This document shows, one piece after another, positions 44,993 to 55,253 of a DNA stretch of 64,000 nt; positions within the stretch are counted from its first letter, which is position 1, and each line of letters opens with the position of its first letter. This stretch comes from Amphritea balenae (lineage in GTDB: Bacteria; Pseudomonadota; Gammaproteobacteria; Pseudomonadales; Balneatricaceae). A program made the position numbers and the translations under genes. The stretch covers positions 1-64,000 of the forward strand of contig NZ_RQXV01000010.1 of NCBI RefSeq assembly GCF_003858655.1, given 5' to 3'. Below the pieces are notes generated by a model. That model was not told the DNA's origin, did not search any database, and was given only the letters and a program-made list of their open reading frames with translations.

Positions 44993-45021
44993 AAAGCCTT
45001 TCCCTTGAAAGGCTTTTTTTT
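44993..45021 (+). terminator. Rho-independent terminator
   Basis: AAAGCCTTT/AAAGGCTTT followed by a long T-tract, 15 bases after the DUF2185 stop. Confidence 0.93.
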
Positions 45022-45037
45022 GTCCTCATAAAGTAAA

Positions 45038-45122
45038 TTAACGGAGGCTCATGAGAGGTCCGTTAACCGCCTGATCATTGCGATAGGCAACTTTAAACAT
45101 ATTGCTCTATGAGGATATTATT
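45038..45122 (+). promoter_or_regulatory. ROSE-type RNA thermometer of the small heat-shock gene
   Basis: Three consecutive hairpins occupy the leader: TTAACGGA/TCCGTTAA (45038-45066), TTGC/GCAA (45078-45090) and, last, ATATTGCTC (45099-45107) with GAGGATAT (45111-45118). In the last one the UUGCU motif pairs with the ribosome site AGGA, leaving one bulged G, which is the signature of ROSE elements. It should melt on heating and allow translation. Confidence 0.82.
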
Positions 45123-45542
45123 ATGCGTCAATTCGATCTGTCACCACTATACCGCTCTGCTATAGGTTTCGACCGCCTGGCTTCAATGCTGGATAACGCC
45201 AGCCGTAACGAACAAAGCCAGAATGGCTACCCTCCTTATAATATTGAACTGATCAACCAACACGCTTACCGCATTACCATGGCGGCCGCAGGTTTCAGCA
45301 AATCGGAAATCAGTATCAATACAGAACATAGCATGCTCACTGTTAGCGGCAACAAAAACGCTGATGAAAGCGAACGCCAATACCTGTATCAGGGTATCGC
45401 AGCCAGAGGCTTCGAGCGTAAATTTCAATTAGCTGATCATGTCCGGGTTACTAACGCCTCAATGGAAAACGGCTTGTTACATATTGACCTGGTTCAGGAA
45501 ATTCCGGAAGCGATGAAACCACGCAGCATTGAAATTAATTAA
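45123..45542 (+). CDS. IbpA-family small heat-shock protein
   Basis: The 139-aa product starts at MRQFDLSPLYRSAIGFDRL (45123), with GAGGA upstream; a TTG start 21 bases earlier would lie in the thermometer and is rejected. It has the alpha-crystallin domain at about 35-125 with YNIELINQHAYRITMAAAGF and the C-terminal IxI-like segment (KPRSIEIN). It holds unfolded proteins for DnaK/ClpB. Translation is expected to be temperature-controlled by the ROSE leader. Confidence 0.95.
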   Translation: MRQFDLSPLYRSAIGFDRLASMLDNASRNEQSQNGYPPYNIELINQHAYRITMAAAGFSKSEISINTEHSMLTVSGNKNADESERQYLYQGIAARGFERKFQLADHVRVTNASMENGLLHIDLVQEIPEAMKPRSIEIN

Positions 45543-45610
45543 GCATACAGGTGGATGACAGGGAGCTCTTAGCTCCCTGGCTATTTTATTTAGTTCAGAT
45601 TCAATTCTTT

Positions 45611-46129
45611 CTACAAACCAGGTTTTTCAAGATAAGCATCCAACAGGCCCTGATACAACTCAGCCATTGTCTGATCGAAACAACAGAATACCACCTCTTC
45701 CAGCCTCGCCTTTAGATACCCCTTAGTAACAACTTCTAATGCAATCTTAGCCGCTTCGGCTGATGGATAGCCATATATGCCACAGCTAATGGCAGGAAAT
45801 GCCACCGACTTAATTCTATATTGCTGACAGAGATCCAGCACTGCCCGATAGCAAGATGCCAATTGTTGCGCTTCATTTCGCTCTCCCCCCTGCCAGACAG
45901 GACCAACCGTATGAATCACATATTCAGACGCCAGATTATAGCCCCCGGTAATACGCGCTTCACCGGTGGGACAACCATTAATCGTTTTGCATTCAGCCAG
46001 CAAGCCTGAACCCGCAGCCCGGTGAATTGCACCATCCACCCCGCCACCACCCAGTAATGAACTATTAGCTGCATTGACGATAGCTCCGACCTGCAATGCT
46101 GTAATATCTCCCAGCTCAACTCTGATCAT
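45611..46129 (-). CDS. Macrodomain protein (O-acetyl-ADP-ribose deacetylase type)
   Basis: The 172-aa product starts at [12 protein letters not shown] (46129), inside the last 14 bases of amrA, suggesting translational coupling. The macrodomain signature is complete: [30 protein letters not shown], in sections (catalytic Asn in [19 protein letters not shown]), and the [12 protein letters not shown] loop. It removes ADP-ribose-derived acyl or ADP-ribosyl groups. The operon with amrA and amrB is unusual and may hint at a shared pathway. Confidence 0.93.
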   Translation of the reverse strand: MIRVELGDITALQVGAIVNAANSSLLGGGGVDGAIHRAAGSGLLAECKTINGCPTGEARITGGYNLASEYVIHTVGPVWQGGERNEAQQLASCYRAVLDLCQQYRIKSVAFPAISCGIYGYPSAEAAKIALEVVTKGYLKARLEEVVFCCFDQTMAELYQGLLDAYLEKPGL

Positions 46130-46787
46130 TATCTTTCTCACTAATCTTGATCGCCTGATAGACAAAACATTTCACATCATCGCTCCAATAATCACTGGCT
46201 AGCCCGGCCTTCTGCCGCAGATGATTCAGAAACAACTTAGGCTCCTTCAATTGCTCCCATACCGCAGGTAAGAATGTTGCTTTGCGACCTCGTGCCTCAA
46301 AAATCAGCCCATCAACATTCGGCCGTAGCTTTTTTAGTAGCTCTGCTTCACTATTCACCAATAGAGGCTCTGCCGGCGTTAGTATTGATATCTCATAACT
46401 GAGACCATCAAGCTCATCAGCCCGTACCGGCTCAAAACGGTGATCTTTAAAAGCCGCAAGGTAGCTGTTTCTCAATACCGAATCGATCAGACTGCTATTA
46501 GCCTCGAGATTACCGATACAGCCTCTCAACTGATTATTGAGTTTTAAGGTAACGAAACTGGCAGCAGGACTGTTCAATGCCAGATGAGTATCAGAAATAG
46601 CAGGCTTGCTAAACGTTTCTTCGCTCACCCCTGCCTGCACAACACGCCGGGCAAGATCTAACAATAACCGCCGGTCTCCAGCGGTATATCGATCTGCACG
46701 GTTCTTATGCAAACTGCCAGAATCTTTTTCTACTGCACTCTTAGCTGAGTAATTCGCTGAGTTATCGGTAAAACGCATACGAGGCAT
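46116..46787 (-). CDS. amrA: AmmeMemoRadiSam system protein A (AMMECR1 domain)
   Basis: The 223-aa product has an AMMECR1 domain at about 35-215 with [19 protein letters not shown] (the family's LRGCIG motif) and the RHRFEPV-like block [13 protein letters not shown]. It overlaps the end of amrB by 26 bp and the start of the macrodomain gene by 14 bp, so the three are one operon. The conserved AmmeMemoRadiSam set normally includes a radical-SAM enzyme; here that gene is divergent and damaged (47642-48720). Confidence 0.92.
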   Translation of the reverse strand: MPRMRFTDNSANYSAKSAVEKDSGSLHKNRADRYTAGDRRLLLDLARRVVQAGVSEETFSKPAISDTHLALNSPAASFVTLKLNNQLRGCIGNLEANSSLIDSVLRNSYLAAFKDHRFEPVRADELDGLSYEISILTPAEPLLVNSEAELLKKLRPNVDGLIFEARGRKATFLPAVWEQLKEPKLFLNHLRQKAGLASDYWSDDVKCFVYQAIKISEKDNDQS

Positions 46788-47544
46788 ACCCCACTACCCT
46801 GTTTTTATCGCCAGCAGTATCACCCGAGTTACAATAAGCCAGCTGCTCAGCCTGCCAATCGTGTTGTGCTACGTAATACAGCAAGCCATTCAATGCAAAG
46901 CAGCCACATGCCTGCTGTGGTCGCAGATCAGACCTGGCAACAGAGATTTTACTCATCGTCTCAAGATCAATCTCCCGAGCCTCCTGATAGGGATGAAAAT
47001 GACTAAGATCCGAACTAATCACCAATAAAGTCGCAGGCTCCTGCAACAAATTCGCAATCAACTTATAGACTTCAAGAATATGAGTCTGGCCCACCAGAAT
47101 AGGAACTAAGCTACATTCACTTTTCAACAACTGTAAAAAAGGTAGCTGAACCTCCAGGCAATGCTCCTGTGCATGCACATTATCATTAACGCCAACCAAG
47201 CCCGCCGCCACAAGCTGTTCACTGAATCTATAGTCCAGCACCATATCGCCCAGTGGCGTACGCCAGCAATCAGCCTCCATGACAGCCATACCGTGAAGAG
47301 GTACCCGATGAGACGGCCCCAACAGAACAATGCGTTTTATTTGATTAAGGTAGGGCCGAATTAAATTATAGGCTCTGGCCGCTATAGCACCGGAGTAAAT
47401 CAGGCCTGCGTGGGGCACTAGGATTGCCTGAGGCAAACGACCCACCTGAGGATTGTCGGCCAATAATCGTTTAACCATCTGCACCAGCTCTTCTGGATTG
47501 TCTGGATAAAACATTCCAGCCACAGCAGCTTGTTTAATTCTCAT
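46762..47544 (-). CDS. amrB: AmmeMemoRadiSam system protein B (MEMO1 family)
   Basis: The 260-aa product starts at MRIKQAAVAGMFYPDNPEEL (47544). MEMO-family motifs are LVPHAGLIYSG (metal-binding His), LLGPSHRVP, AQEHCLEVQLPFLQ (conserved EHxLEVQLPFLQ) and VISSDLSHFHPY. It is a mono-metal enzyme of the extradiol-dioxygenase-like fold with unknown bacterial substrate. It is the first gene of the amrB-amrA-macrodomain operon and is divergent from the radical-SAM pseudogene. Confidence 0.94.
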   Translation of the reverse strand: MRIKQAAVAGMFYPDNPEELVQMVKRLLADNPQVGRLPQAILVPHAGLIYSGAIAARAYNLIRPYLNQIKRIVLLGPSHRVPLHGMAVMEADCWRTPLGDMVLDYRFSEQLVAAGLVGVNDNVHAQEHCLEVQLPFLQLLKSECSLVPILVGQTHILEVYKLIANLLQEPATLLVISSDLSHFHPYQEAREIDLETMSKISVARSDLRPQQACGCFALNGLLYYVAQHDWQAEQLAYCNSGDTAGDKNRVVGYASYAFYR

Positions 47545-47641
47545 ATACACCGTTCCTGTAAAGCCTTAAAAATTAATAACAGGGCACTCACAGTATAGCG
47601 TCAAGAAGCTATACCCAGACCTAAACTCAAGCATAAACATT

Positions 47642-48720
47642 ATGGTCAGTCTAAAACCATTTCATCCTACCCAGTACTAGCATCGACTTGATGACCAACG
47701 CATACAATGTGATGTTTGCCCCCATAAGTGCAAGCTTAAAGAGGGGCAACGGGGTCTTTGCTATGTCCGTGGCAATCATCACAATGAAGTTGTTCTTTTC
47801 AGTTACGGCCGATCCAGCGGTTTCTGTATCAATCCGATTGAAAAAAACCACTGAATCACTTCCTACCTGGTACCCCGGTTCTGTCATTCGGTACTGCCGG
47901 CCGTAACCTGGGCTGCAAATTCTGCCAAAACTGGGATATGAGTAAGTCTCGTCAGATGGATACCCTGGCCAGTCAGGCAACACCCGACATGCTTGCCAAA
48001 GCCTGCCTTCAGACTCATTGCCGCTCCATTGCTTACACCTATAACGATCCAATTATTTTCATGGAATATGCTATAGATGTAGCTAAGGCCTGCAAGGAGC
48101 AAAACATATATTCAGTAGCCGTTTCAGCAGGCTTTATTAATCCAGCACCCCGCATCGAATTCTTCAAACATATGGATGCTGCGAATATTGATCTGAAAGG
48201 CTTTAATGAAACCTTTTATCGCAAAATATGTGGCGGCCATCTACAACCGGTGCTGGATACTCTGCAATATCTGGTGAACGAAACTAACTGCTGGGTCGAA
48301 ATTACCAACCTGATCATACCGGGTAAGAATGATGACCCTAAAGAGTTAAGAGCGATGTGCGAATGGATCAGAGAACAGTTCAACCCGTTTGTCCCTCTGC
48401 ATTTCACCGCCTTTCATCCTGACTTCAAAATACTAGATAAGCCCCGAACACCTTTGGAAACACTCGTAATGGCCAGAAATATAGCGCTGGACTGTGGCCT
48501 TAAGCATGCTTATACCGGCAATGTTGCCGAAGCAAGCAGCGGCTCGACTTATTGCAGCCACTGTCATCAGCTACTGATAGAACGGAGCCATTATCAGTTA
48601 GGACGCTGGCAATTAGATGAATCAGGATGCTGCAACAACTGCAAAACACCTTTAGCAGGTTTTTTCGAAAGCGCACCCGGCACCTGGGGACCTCGGCGCC
48701 AACCTATTCAGTTCAAGTAG
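47642..48720 (+). pseudogene. amrS: Inactivated AmmeMemoRadiSam radical-SAM enzyme gene
   Basis: The frame beginning at 47642 reads through HPTQY, then has TAG at 47678-47680 where relatives have Trp, then continues HRLDDQRIQCDVCPHKCKL up to NPIEKN. A one-base loss in the A7 tract at 47841-47847 shifts frame; restoring one A gives PLNHFLPGTPVLSFGTAG and the rest of the protein. The radical-SAM motif reads RNLGCKFCQN, so the first cysteine of CxxxCxxC is Arg (CGT at 47902-47904). The remaining 260 codons (47938-48720) are open and well conserved. Three independent lesions make a functional product very unlikely. Confidence 0.9.
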
Positions 48721-48787
48721 CGCTTATCTGGCCTGGTCTCGTCTGCATTACACCAAGCCACTTCAGACAGCCTGCTCATCAATGAGG

Positions 48788-50671
48788 TCACACTTTAAAT
48801 TTAGACAGAGCCTGATTCTGGTCGGTGGTCAGTTCAACCATGGTTTTACAGATACCGGACTGCTGCGCGGTCGTTTCAGATACGGCCCGACTCAAATCCC
48901 TGATGGTCGCAGTATTACGATTTATCTCTTCTGATGTATTACTTTGCTCTTCAGCTGCGGTCGCAATTTGCTCGGTCATTTCATAAATCTGGCTAATACT
49001 GCTGCGAATATCGCCCAAAGCAGCATCTGCTTCAATTGATAACTCACTGGTATTGCCAGCAATATCCCGACCATGACGTATGGTCGCCTTAGCGTTATCC
49101 ACCCCCTGCTGCAACTGCTGAATCATATGCTGTATCTCTTCAGTAGACTGCTGAGTTCTGGAAGCCAGCGCTCTGACTTCATCTGCTACCACAGCAAATC
49201 CCCGTCCCGCATCACCGGCCCTGGCGGCCTCGATAGCCGCATTAAGCGCCAACAGATTTGTTTGTTCAGAGATATCTGTAATAACCGTAAGAATAGTCTC
49301 AATATTACCGCTAACCCCTGCCAGCTCGCCGATAGTGGACACCGCCTCATCCATCCCGGAAACTAATTCTGAAATTGAACTGGTCGTTTTAGAAACTACC
49401 TCAGCACCATGGTCCGCAGCCTGATCCGCCTGCTTGGCAGATTCAGCCGTCTGATTCGCATGTTGAGCGACCTGCTGAGCAGATGCCGACATCTGATACA
49501 TCGCTGTTGCCAGCAGATCCAGCTCTTGCAATTGATGTTCCAGATCTTTCACCGCCACGACGGTGGCACTGTTATTATCGTCAGTTTGCACCCGAATGGA
49601 GGCAGAAAGCTGCTTCACATCACCGATCAGCGTTTGCAGAAAACAGAGAAACTGATTGAAGTCGTGACAAACCAAACCAAATTCATCATGACTATTAATT
49701 GCTATTCGCTGAGTCAGATCACCATCCCCTTTATTGATATCCTGCAGGGACTCTCGCAACTGCTGCAAAGGCGATAACATAAGCGAAACGATCCAATACA
49801 GGATGACGCAACAGATAATGACGCTGAGCAAAGTGACAAATATCGCTTTGGTACCCAGCGCCGTTGCTGGCGCCATAGCCAGATCCTTTTCTAATACGAC
49901 ACCCACCATCCAGTCACTACCATAGAGATTTTTGAGCTTGCGGAAGGTCACTAACAAGGCCTGCCCATCAACCACAATTTCTTGAAATTGCTCAGTTAAA
50001 CGGGGTAATTTTTCGATGAATAGTTGGTCCAGAGGTAAACCATTGAGCTCAGCATTCGGGTGACTGATAATTTCACCCTTTGCATCCAGTAGAAATGCAT
50101 AGCCGGCGTTATTTATCTTTACACGATTAAGCGCATCGGAAATGGTTTGAAGACTCAGGTCGCCACCAAACGCGCCTTTGAACACCCCTTTATCTGTAAA
50201 ATTAGCAACCACTGATACCAGTATTTCACCGGTAGCAGAATCAGCATAAGGCGCGGTTAACAGTGCTTGCTTATGAGCTTTGGCATGGGGATACCAGGGC
50301 CTGACACGGGCATCCCAGTCTTTTCCGGGATCCCAACTCGGGGTGTTAGATATTTTCTTGCCATCCGTATCAAGCGCACCAAAAATCAACAAAAACTCAT
50401 CATGTAGTAGCGGCGTATCAAAAGATGACTGGATAGACTCCCGACTGTAATCAGTATCGATTGACTGAGCCATCATATCGATCAGTCTCAATTTACCATT
50501 AAGCCAGCTGGTGATTTGAGTACTGAGCATCAGTGTGGTTTCGCTGGCAGTGTTCTGGGCTGTATTGTAAAGCTGAGCCCGCATCGCCTGATACTGATAC
50601 CAGGAGAAACCAGAAAACGCTATCGCAACAACAAGTGATGCAATCAGTGCTATCTTATGTGAAACCTTCAT
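48788..50671 (-). CDS. Methyl-accepting chemotaxis protein with dCache sensor
   Basis: The 627-aa chemoreceptor has a first membrane helix at about 8-28, a periplasmic dCache_1 domain (about 35-270), a second helix (about 275-300), HAMP (about 300-355) and a cytoplasmic signalling domain with the hairpin [20 protein letters not shown] in sections and methylation helices. The Cache segment [11 protein letters not shown] followed by [12 protein letters not shown] matches the amino-acid-binding dCache motif, so an amino-acid ligand is a reasonable inference. No C-terminal CheR-docking pentapeptide is seen. Confidence 0.94.
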   Translation of the reverse strand: MKVSHKIALIASLVVAIAFSGFSWYQYQAMRAQLYNTAQNTASETTLMLSTQITSWLNGKLRLIDMMAQSIDTDYSRESIQSSFDTPLLHDEFLLIFGALDTDGKKISNTPSWDPGKDWDARVRPWYPHAKAHKQALLTAPYADSATGEILVSVVANFTDKGVFKGAFGGDLSLQTISDALNRVKINNAGYAFLLDAKGEIISHPNAELNGLPLDQLFIEKLPRLTEQFQEIVVDGQALLVTFRKLKNLYGSDWMVGVVLEKDLAMAPATALGTKAIFVTLLSVIICCVILYWIVSLMLSPLQQLRESLQDINKGDGDLTQRIAINSHDEFGLVCHDFNQFLCFLQTLIGDVKQLSASIRVQTDDNNSATVVAVKDLEHQLQELDLLATAMYQMSASAQQVAQHANQTAESAKQADQAADHGAEVVSKTTSSISELVSGMDEAVSTIGELAGVSGNIETILTVITDISEQTNLLALNAAIEAARAGDAGRGFAVVADEVRALASRTQQSTEEIQHMIQQLQQGVDNAKATIRHGRDIAGNTSELSIEADAALGDIRSSISQIYEMTEQIATAAEEQSNTSEEINRNTATIRDLSRAVSETTAQQSGICKTMVELTTDQNQALSKFKV

Positions 50672-50776
50672 TAATACCTCGCCTGACTACTTTTAAGTAG
50701 CTCCCTGTGCAAGCGGATGTTTTTTAACCAATTATTATCAAGATATAGGCGGGGTTACTCACTGCCAAGCAGACAG

Positions 50777-51754
50777 CTACACAGTTTGGGATGTATTATT
50801 TAAATCAGCTGAGTAACAGGTTAAATAATGTCTAACCTCCGGGGCTAGTTTGAGCGTTCTAATCTCCTGCAGCAGCGATCCTGCTTGAGGATACTCCCGG
50901 GACATCATTTTAAGCCATTGTTTAATCCGGCCGTGTACGTATTTAGGTGCCAGATGCCGTTCAACCAGCTCCAAAAACTGCAGCATAAGCAGTACCATTT
51001 CAGGCCAGCTTAAATGCTCAGGGTCATCCCCCCGCTGTAAGGCCTTAATCCGCAGGCCAAGATCCGGAGCCGCCACCAACCCCCGACCGATCATCACATC
51101 ATCACAACCACTCACCTCACGACAACGTTGATAATCCTGCCAGCTCCACACTTCTCCGTTCGCAGTCACCGGGATAGCAATATGCTCTCGTATACGAGCG
51201 ATCCACTCCCAGTGTGCCGGTGCACGATAACCCTCCTCCTTGGTGCGGCCATGCACAGTTACGCCATTAGCACCGGCATCAGCGATCGCTGCAGCATTTT
51301 CCAATGCCAGACTTTTATCATGGAACCCCAGTCGCATCTTAGCGGTCACCGGGATGTGCCGAGGTACCGACTGACGTACCCACCAGACAATTTTATGAAC
51401 CAGTTCAGGTTCATTAAGAAGAATTGCGCCGCCTTTGCTTTTATTGACTGTTTTCGCCGGGCAGCCAAAATTAAGGTCGATCGCATGGGCACCAATAGCT
51501 GCAGCTTTGCGGGCGTTTCCTGCAACAACCTGCGGATCACCTCCCAATAACTGTAAAACCACCGGCGTACCGCTGCTGGTCTTACAATCATTAAACAGTT
51601 CCGGACAGATACGGCGAAACACCTTAGCCGGCAATACCCGATCAGATACCCGAACAAACTCGGTGACACAGTGATCGATACCGCCAATACGGGTTAGCAT
51701 CTCCCGCATTGGAGCATCAACAACACCTTCCATCGGTGCAAGTACTATCTTCAA
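50777..51754 (-). CDS. dusC: tRNA-dihydrouridine synthase C
   Basis: The 325-aa product probably starts at a TTG at 51754 (MKIVLAPMEGVVDAPMREML), with GGAAA upstream; another TTG at 51766 is in frame. The FMN-binding TIM barrel shows LAPMEGV, the catalytic Cys in DLNFGCPAKTVNKSKGGA, VTVHGRTKEEGY and VTANGEVWS. DusC reduces U16 in tRNA. It is divergent from thpR, 26 bp apart. Confidence 0.94.
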   Translation of the reverse strand: MKIVLAPMEGVVDAPMREMLTRIGGIDHCVTEFVRVSDRVLPAKVFRRICPELFNDCKTSSGTPVVLQLLGGDPQVVAGNARKAAAIGAHAIDLNFGCPAKTVNKSKGGAILLNEPELVHKIVWWVRQSVPRHIPVTAKMRLGFHDKSLALENAAAIADAGANGVTVHGRTKEEGYRAPAHWEWIARIREHIAIPVTANGEVWSWQDYQRCREVSGCDDVMIGRGLVAAPDLGLRIKALQRGDDPEHLSWPEMVLLMLQFLELVERHLAPKYVHGRIKQWLKMMSREYPQAGSLLQEIRTLKLAPEVRHYLTCYSADLNNTSQTV

Positions 51755-51780
51755 CTTAATTTCCAACCTAAAGTAAGTCT

Positions 51781-52302
51781 ATGCGACTATTTCTTTCTAT
51801 TGATCCACCCAGAACAGTCAGAGAAGCGATTCACAGCTGCTGCCCAGCACTTAAACAGATAAAGCTGGAACCAGCAGAACAGCTTCATCTGACACTGTTG
51901 TTTCTCGGTGAACAACCGCCAACGACTGTTGACCTGATTGAGCAGGCTAGTCAATACCTGACAACAGCCCCCTTCGAGCTTAGGCTCGCCGGGGTGGGTC
52001 AGTTTCGTTCTGGCATTATCTGGCTGGGGGTGCAGCCACAACCGGCACTGATGAAACTACAACAAAAGCTCAGCCAGCGCCTGACTAACGACGGTATTGA
52101 TCTTGAAACCCGAGTTTACCACCCACACCTAACCCTGGCGCGCAGCCGAAAGCCATTACGAAATCAACAGCTAAGAGCCTTTCTGGACACTTTTCAGGAC
52201 AGATCATTTAGCTTCCAGGCCAACTCGATATTACTGAAACAAAGCCAGCTATACTCCACGGGCGCCCGACACGAATGCCTGGCTGAATGGCATTTCAGCT
52301 AA
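51781..52302 (+). CDS. thpR: RNA 2',3'-cyclic phosphodiesterase
   Basis: The 173-aa product is a 2H phosphoesterase (LigT/ThpR) with both catalytic H-x-T-L motifs, HLTLLF (about residue 38) and HLTLAR (about residue 118). It hydrolyses 2',3'-cyclic RNA ends. Its ATG directly abuts the dusC promoter region. Confidence 0.93.
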   Translation: MRLFLSIDPPRTVREAIHSCCPALKQIKLEPAEQLHLTLLFLGEQPPTTVDLIEQASQYLTTAPFELRLAGVGQFRSGIIWLGVQPQPALMKLQQKLSQRLTNDGIDLETRVYHPHLTLARSRKPLRNQQLRAFLDTFQDRSFSFQANSILLKQSQLYSTGARHECLAEWHFS

Positions 52303-52305
52303 CAT

Positions 52306-52342
52306 AAAAAATGCCCGCTCCGATCTGCATCAGGCGGGCATT
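52306..52342 (-). terminator. Terminator of metZ
   Basis: On the minus strand AATGCCCGC/GCGGGCATT closes a 15-base loop and is followed by T6. It is shared with convergent thpR. Confidence 0.88.
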
Positions 52343-52357
52343 CATGATGTATCACTA

Positions 52358-53575
52358 TCAGATAGCAGCCAGTCCAAGTAGCAGATCAGCTTTAATATCC
52401 GCTACCGATTCAAGGCCTACAGAGACCCGGATCAGGGTCTGCTTAATGCCTGCATCGGCCTTTGCCTGCTCAGTCATACGACCATGAGTCGTAGTATAAG
52501 GGTGTGTAATGGTGCTTTTCACATCACCCAGATTGCCCGTAATTGAGATCATCTTTGTGGCATCGATAAAGCGCCAGGCGGCTGCCTGATCCCCTTCAAC
52601 TTCGAATGACAGTACACCGCCAAAGGCAGACTGTTGCTTCTTAGCCAGCTCATGCTGTGGATGCTCAACCAATCCCGAGTAATGCACTGTTGCGATACCC
52701 GTTTGTTGTTGAAGCCACTGAGCCAGTTCAAGCGCACTGGCACTGTGCGCCTTCATGCGTAGTTCCAGTGTTTCTAAACCCTTCATAAAGACCCAGGCAT
52801 TGAACGGGCTAAGACAGGCTCCACCGGTACGAATAAAGCCGAACACCTCTTCCATCTCAGCGTCACGACCGACTACAACACCACCGACACAACGACCCTG
52901 ACCATCAAGGTATTTAGTGGCAGAATGAATCACGATATCTGCACCCTGCGTCAGCGGCTGCTGCAACGCCGGCGTACAGAAACAGTTATCTACCACCAAC
53001 AACGCATCATGTGAGTGAGCCAGGGTCGAAACTGCTTCAATATCCGTTAGCTCTGATAACGGGTTAGACGGCGTTTCCATGAAAAACATACGGGTTTTCG
53101 GTGTAACCGCTGCCTGCCACGCGCTCACTTGAGTCGGATCGACAAAAGTGACACTAATGCCGGTACGACTCAGATATTTCTCAAACAGAGAAATAGTCGA
53201 ACCAAACACACTTTGGGAGCAAACTACATGATCCCCCTGCTGCAGCAATGCGATACAGGTACTCAGTATTGCCGCCATGCCTGAAGAGGTTGCTACCGCA
53301 CGATCACCGCCTTCTAAAGCTGCCATACGCTTTTCAAAAGCGATGACCGTTGGATTAGTAAAGCGGGAATAGATATTACCCTCTTCATCTCCACTAAAAC
53401 GAGCAGCAGCCTCCCTGGCACTGGAATAAACAAAGCTGGAGGTCGGATAGATAGGGTCATTATGCTCACCCTCATCGGTCCGCTGCTGACCGGCACGGAT
53501 AGCCAGAGTGCTGAAATCATAATCAGCATCTTCAAACTGAATCCGATCCGGACGCTCAAAACTGGAGTTGGACAT
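52358..53575 (-). CDS. metZ: O-succinylhomoserine sulfhydrylase
   Basis: The 405-aa PLP enzyme of the Cys/Met-metabolism family has the PLP lysine in IHSATKYLDGQGR (about residue 220), SRFTNPTVIAFEKRMAALEG and METPSNPLSELTD. MetZ makes homocysteine from O-succinylhomoserine and sulfide. Its position after purF is the Pseudomonas arrangement, which supports MetZ over cystathionine gamma-synthase. Confidence 0.94.
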   Translation of the reverse strand: MSNSSFERPDRIQFEDADYDFSTLAIRAGQQRTDEGEHNDPIYPTSSFVYSSAREAAARFSGDEEGNIYSRFTNPTVIAFEKRMAALEGGDRAVATSSGMAAILSTCIALLQQGDHVVCSQSVFGSTISLFEKYLSRTGISVTFVDPTQVSAWQAAVTPKTRMFFMETPSNPLSELTDIEAVSTLAHSHDALLVVDNCFCTPALQQPLTQGADIVIHSATKYLDGQGRCVGGVVVGRDAEMEEVFGFIRTGGACLSPFNAWVFMKGLETLELRMKAHSASALELAQWLQQQTGIATVHYSGLVEHPQHELAKKQQSAFGGVLSFEVEGDQAAAWRFIDATKMISITGNLGDVKSTITHPYTTTHGRMTEQAKADAGIKQTLIRVSVGLESVADIKADLLLGLAAI

Positions 53576-53616
53576 CTGTCACTATTCCTGAGAAAAATTA
53601 GTACAAAACAACATCA

Positions 53617-53652
53617 TAAGCTGAATTGCTTAATATGAAGCAATTCAGCTTA
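53617..53652. other. Perfect 15-bp hairpin between purF and metZ
   Basis: TAAGCTGAATTGCTT and AAGCAATTCAGCTTA pair perfectly around a 6-base loop. It is followed on the minus strand by only scattered T residues, so it is a weak terminator or an mRNA-processing or stabilising structure in the purF-metZ transcript. Confidence 0.75.
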
Positions 53653-53685
53653 ATCAACTCGACTCAAACAATTACAGCCTACCAT

Positions 53686-55200
53686 CTAAATGGTCGCGTG
53701 CAGATCCGCATTTTCGTTGCTGCCAGGCTTATTTTCGCCATCTTTAGCATCATCATTACGCTCAGCATCGATTCGATTCAGATAAGCTTCATCTATATCG
53801 CCAGTAACATATTGACCATCGAAGACTGAAGCATCAAAGCTAGTGACAGAATCATTACCGGCCTTTACGCAATCTTTAAGATCATCAAGATCCTGGTATA
53901 GCATCCAGTCCGCGCCGATCTCTTCACCTACTTCATCGTCTGTACGACCGTGAGCGATCAGCTCCGTTGCTGAAGGCATATCGATGCCATAAACATTCGG
54001 GTAACGAACCGCCGGAGCTGCAGAGGCAAAGTAGACTTTCTTTGCGCCCATCTCTCGGGCCATCTGAACGATCTGCTTAGACGTTGTGCCACGAACAATA
54101 GAATCATCAACCAGCATAACGACTTTATCTTTAAACTCGAGCTCTATCGGATTGAGCTTACTGCGTACCGACTTCTTACGCTGAGTCTGGCCCGGCATAA
54201 TAAAGGTACGACCGATGTAACGGTTCTTAATAAAGCCTTCTCGAAACTTAACATCCAGATGGTGAGCCATCTCAAGCGCAGAAGTACGACTGGTATCAGG
54301 AATCGGGATAATGACATCAATATCGTGATCCGGACGTTCACGCATCACTTTTTCAGCCAGCTTCACACCCATACGCATTCGTGCTTTATAGACGTTTACT
54401 TCATCGATAATTGAATCAGGACGAGCCAGATATACGTGCTCAAACAGACAAGGTGTCAGCTTAGGGTTTTCTGCACACTGACAGGTATGCACATCACCAT
54501 CCTGTGAGATAAAGATCGCTTCACCCGGAGCGATATCTCGCACCAGTGTGTAACCAGGAATATCCAGCGCCACCGATTCTGAAGCCACCATGTACTCGGT
54601 ACCCTTATCAGTTTCGCGCTTGCCATAAACCAATGGACGAATACCATGGGGATCACGGAAAGCAACAATACCGTAACCGGTTATGACGGCCACAACCGCA
54701 TAGCCACCCGTGATACGTGTATGCACCGCCTTAACCGCAGCAAAGATATCTTCGTGAGTCGGTTTAAGCTTACCGATCTGTTGCAGCTCATGCGCCAGGA
54801 TATTCAATAACACTTCAGAATCCGAAGTGGTATTGATATGACGCAGATTTTCTTTACGCATCTGCTCGCGCAGATCCGGCGTGTTCGTCAGATTGCCGTT
54901 ATGGGCCAGAGCAATACCGTAAGGTGAGTTCACATAAAACGGCTGAGCTTCAGCAGAACTAGAGCTACCAGCGGTAGGATATCGTACATGGCCAATACCC
55001 ATATTACCCAGCTGACGCTTCATATGACGGGTACGGAACACTTCATTCACCAGACCGTTATCCTTACGCAGGAAGAAACGATCGGCTTCACAAGTCACCA
55101 TACCGGCAGCATCCTGACCCCGGTGCTGAAGCACGGTTAAGGCATCAAAAATTGTCTGATTTACATTAGATTTGGCAACAACGCCAACTATACCGCACAT
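53686..55200 (-). CDS. purF: Amidophosphoribosyltransferase
   Basis: The 504-aa product has the N-terminal glutaminase domain with the Cys2 nucleophile (MCGIVGVV) and a C-terminal phosphoribosyltransferase domain with the PRPP loop [16 protein letters not shown] (about residue 360). It catalyses the first committed step of purine synthesis. The acidic, disordered C-terminal tail (about 465-504) fits the long gammaproteobacterial forms. It is in an operon with cvpA upstream. Confidence 0.97.
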   Translation of the reverse strand: MCGIVGVVAKSNVNQTIFDALTVLQHRGQDAAGMVTCEADRFFLRKDNGLVNEVFRTRHMKRQLGNMGIGHVRYPTAGSSSSAEAQPFYVNSPYGIALAHNGNLTNTPDLREQMRKENLRHINTTSDSEVLLNILAHELQQIGKLKPTHEDIFAAVKAVHTRITGGYAVVAVITGYGIVAFRDPHGIRPLVYGKRETDKGTEYMVASESVALDIPGYTLVRDIAPGEAIFISQDGDVHTCQCAENPKLTPCLFEHVYLARPDSIIDEVNVYKARMRMGVKLAEKVMRERPDHDIDVIIPIPDTSRTSALEMAHHLDVKFREGFIKNRYIGRTFIMPGQTQRKKSVRSKLNPIELEFKDKVVMLVDDSIVRGTTSKQIVQMAREMGAKKVYFASAAPAVRYPNVYGIDMPSATELIAHGRTDDEVGEEIGADWMLYQDLDDLKDCVKAGNDSVTSFDASVFDGQYVTGDIDEAYLNRIDAERNDDAKDGENKPGSNENADLHATI

Positions 55201-55253
55201 TCGGGCTACCTCAGGTGTTCAGTTAGTTACTGCAAGTATAAATGAAAAAACGC

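Noticed and set aside
47651-48052. 133-codon minus-strand frame over the radical-SAM pseudogene
   Set aside because: The opposite strand translates to a well-conserved AmmeMemoRadiSam protein once the lesions are restored, so this is a shadow.
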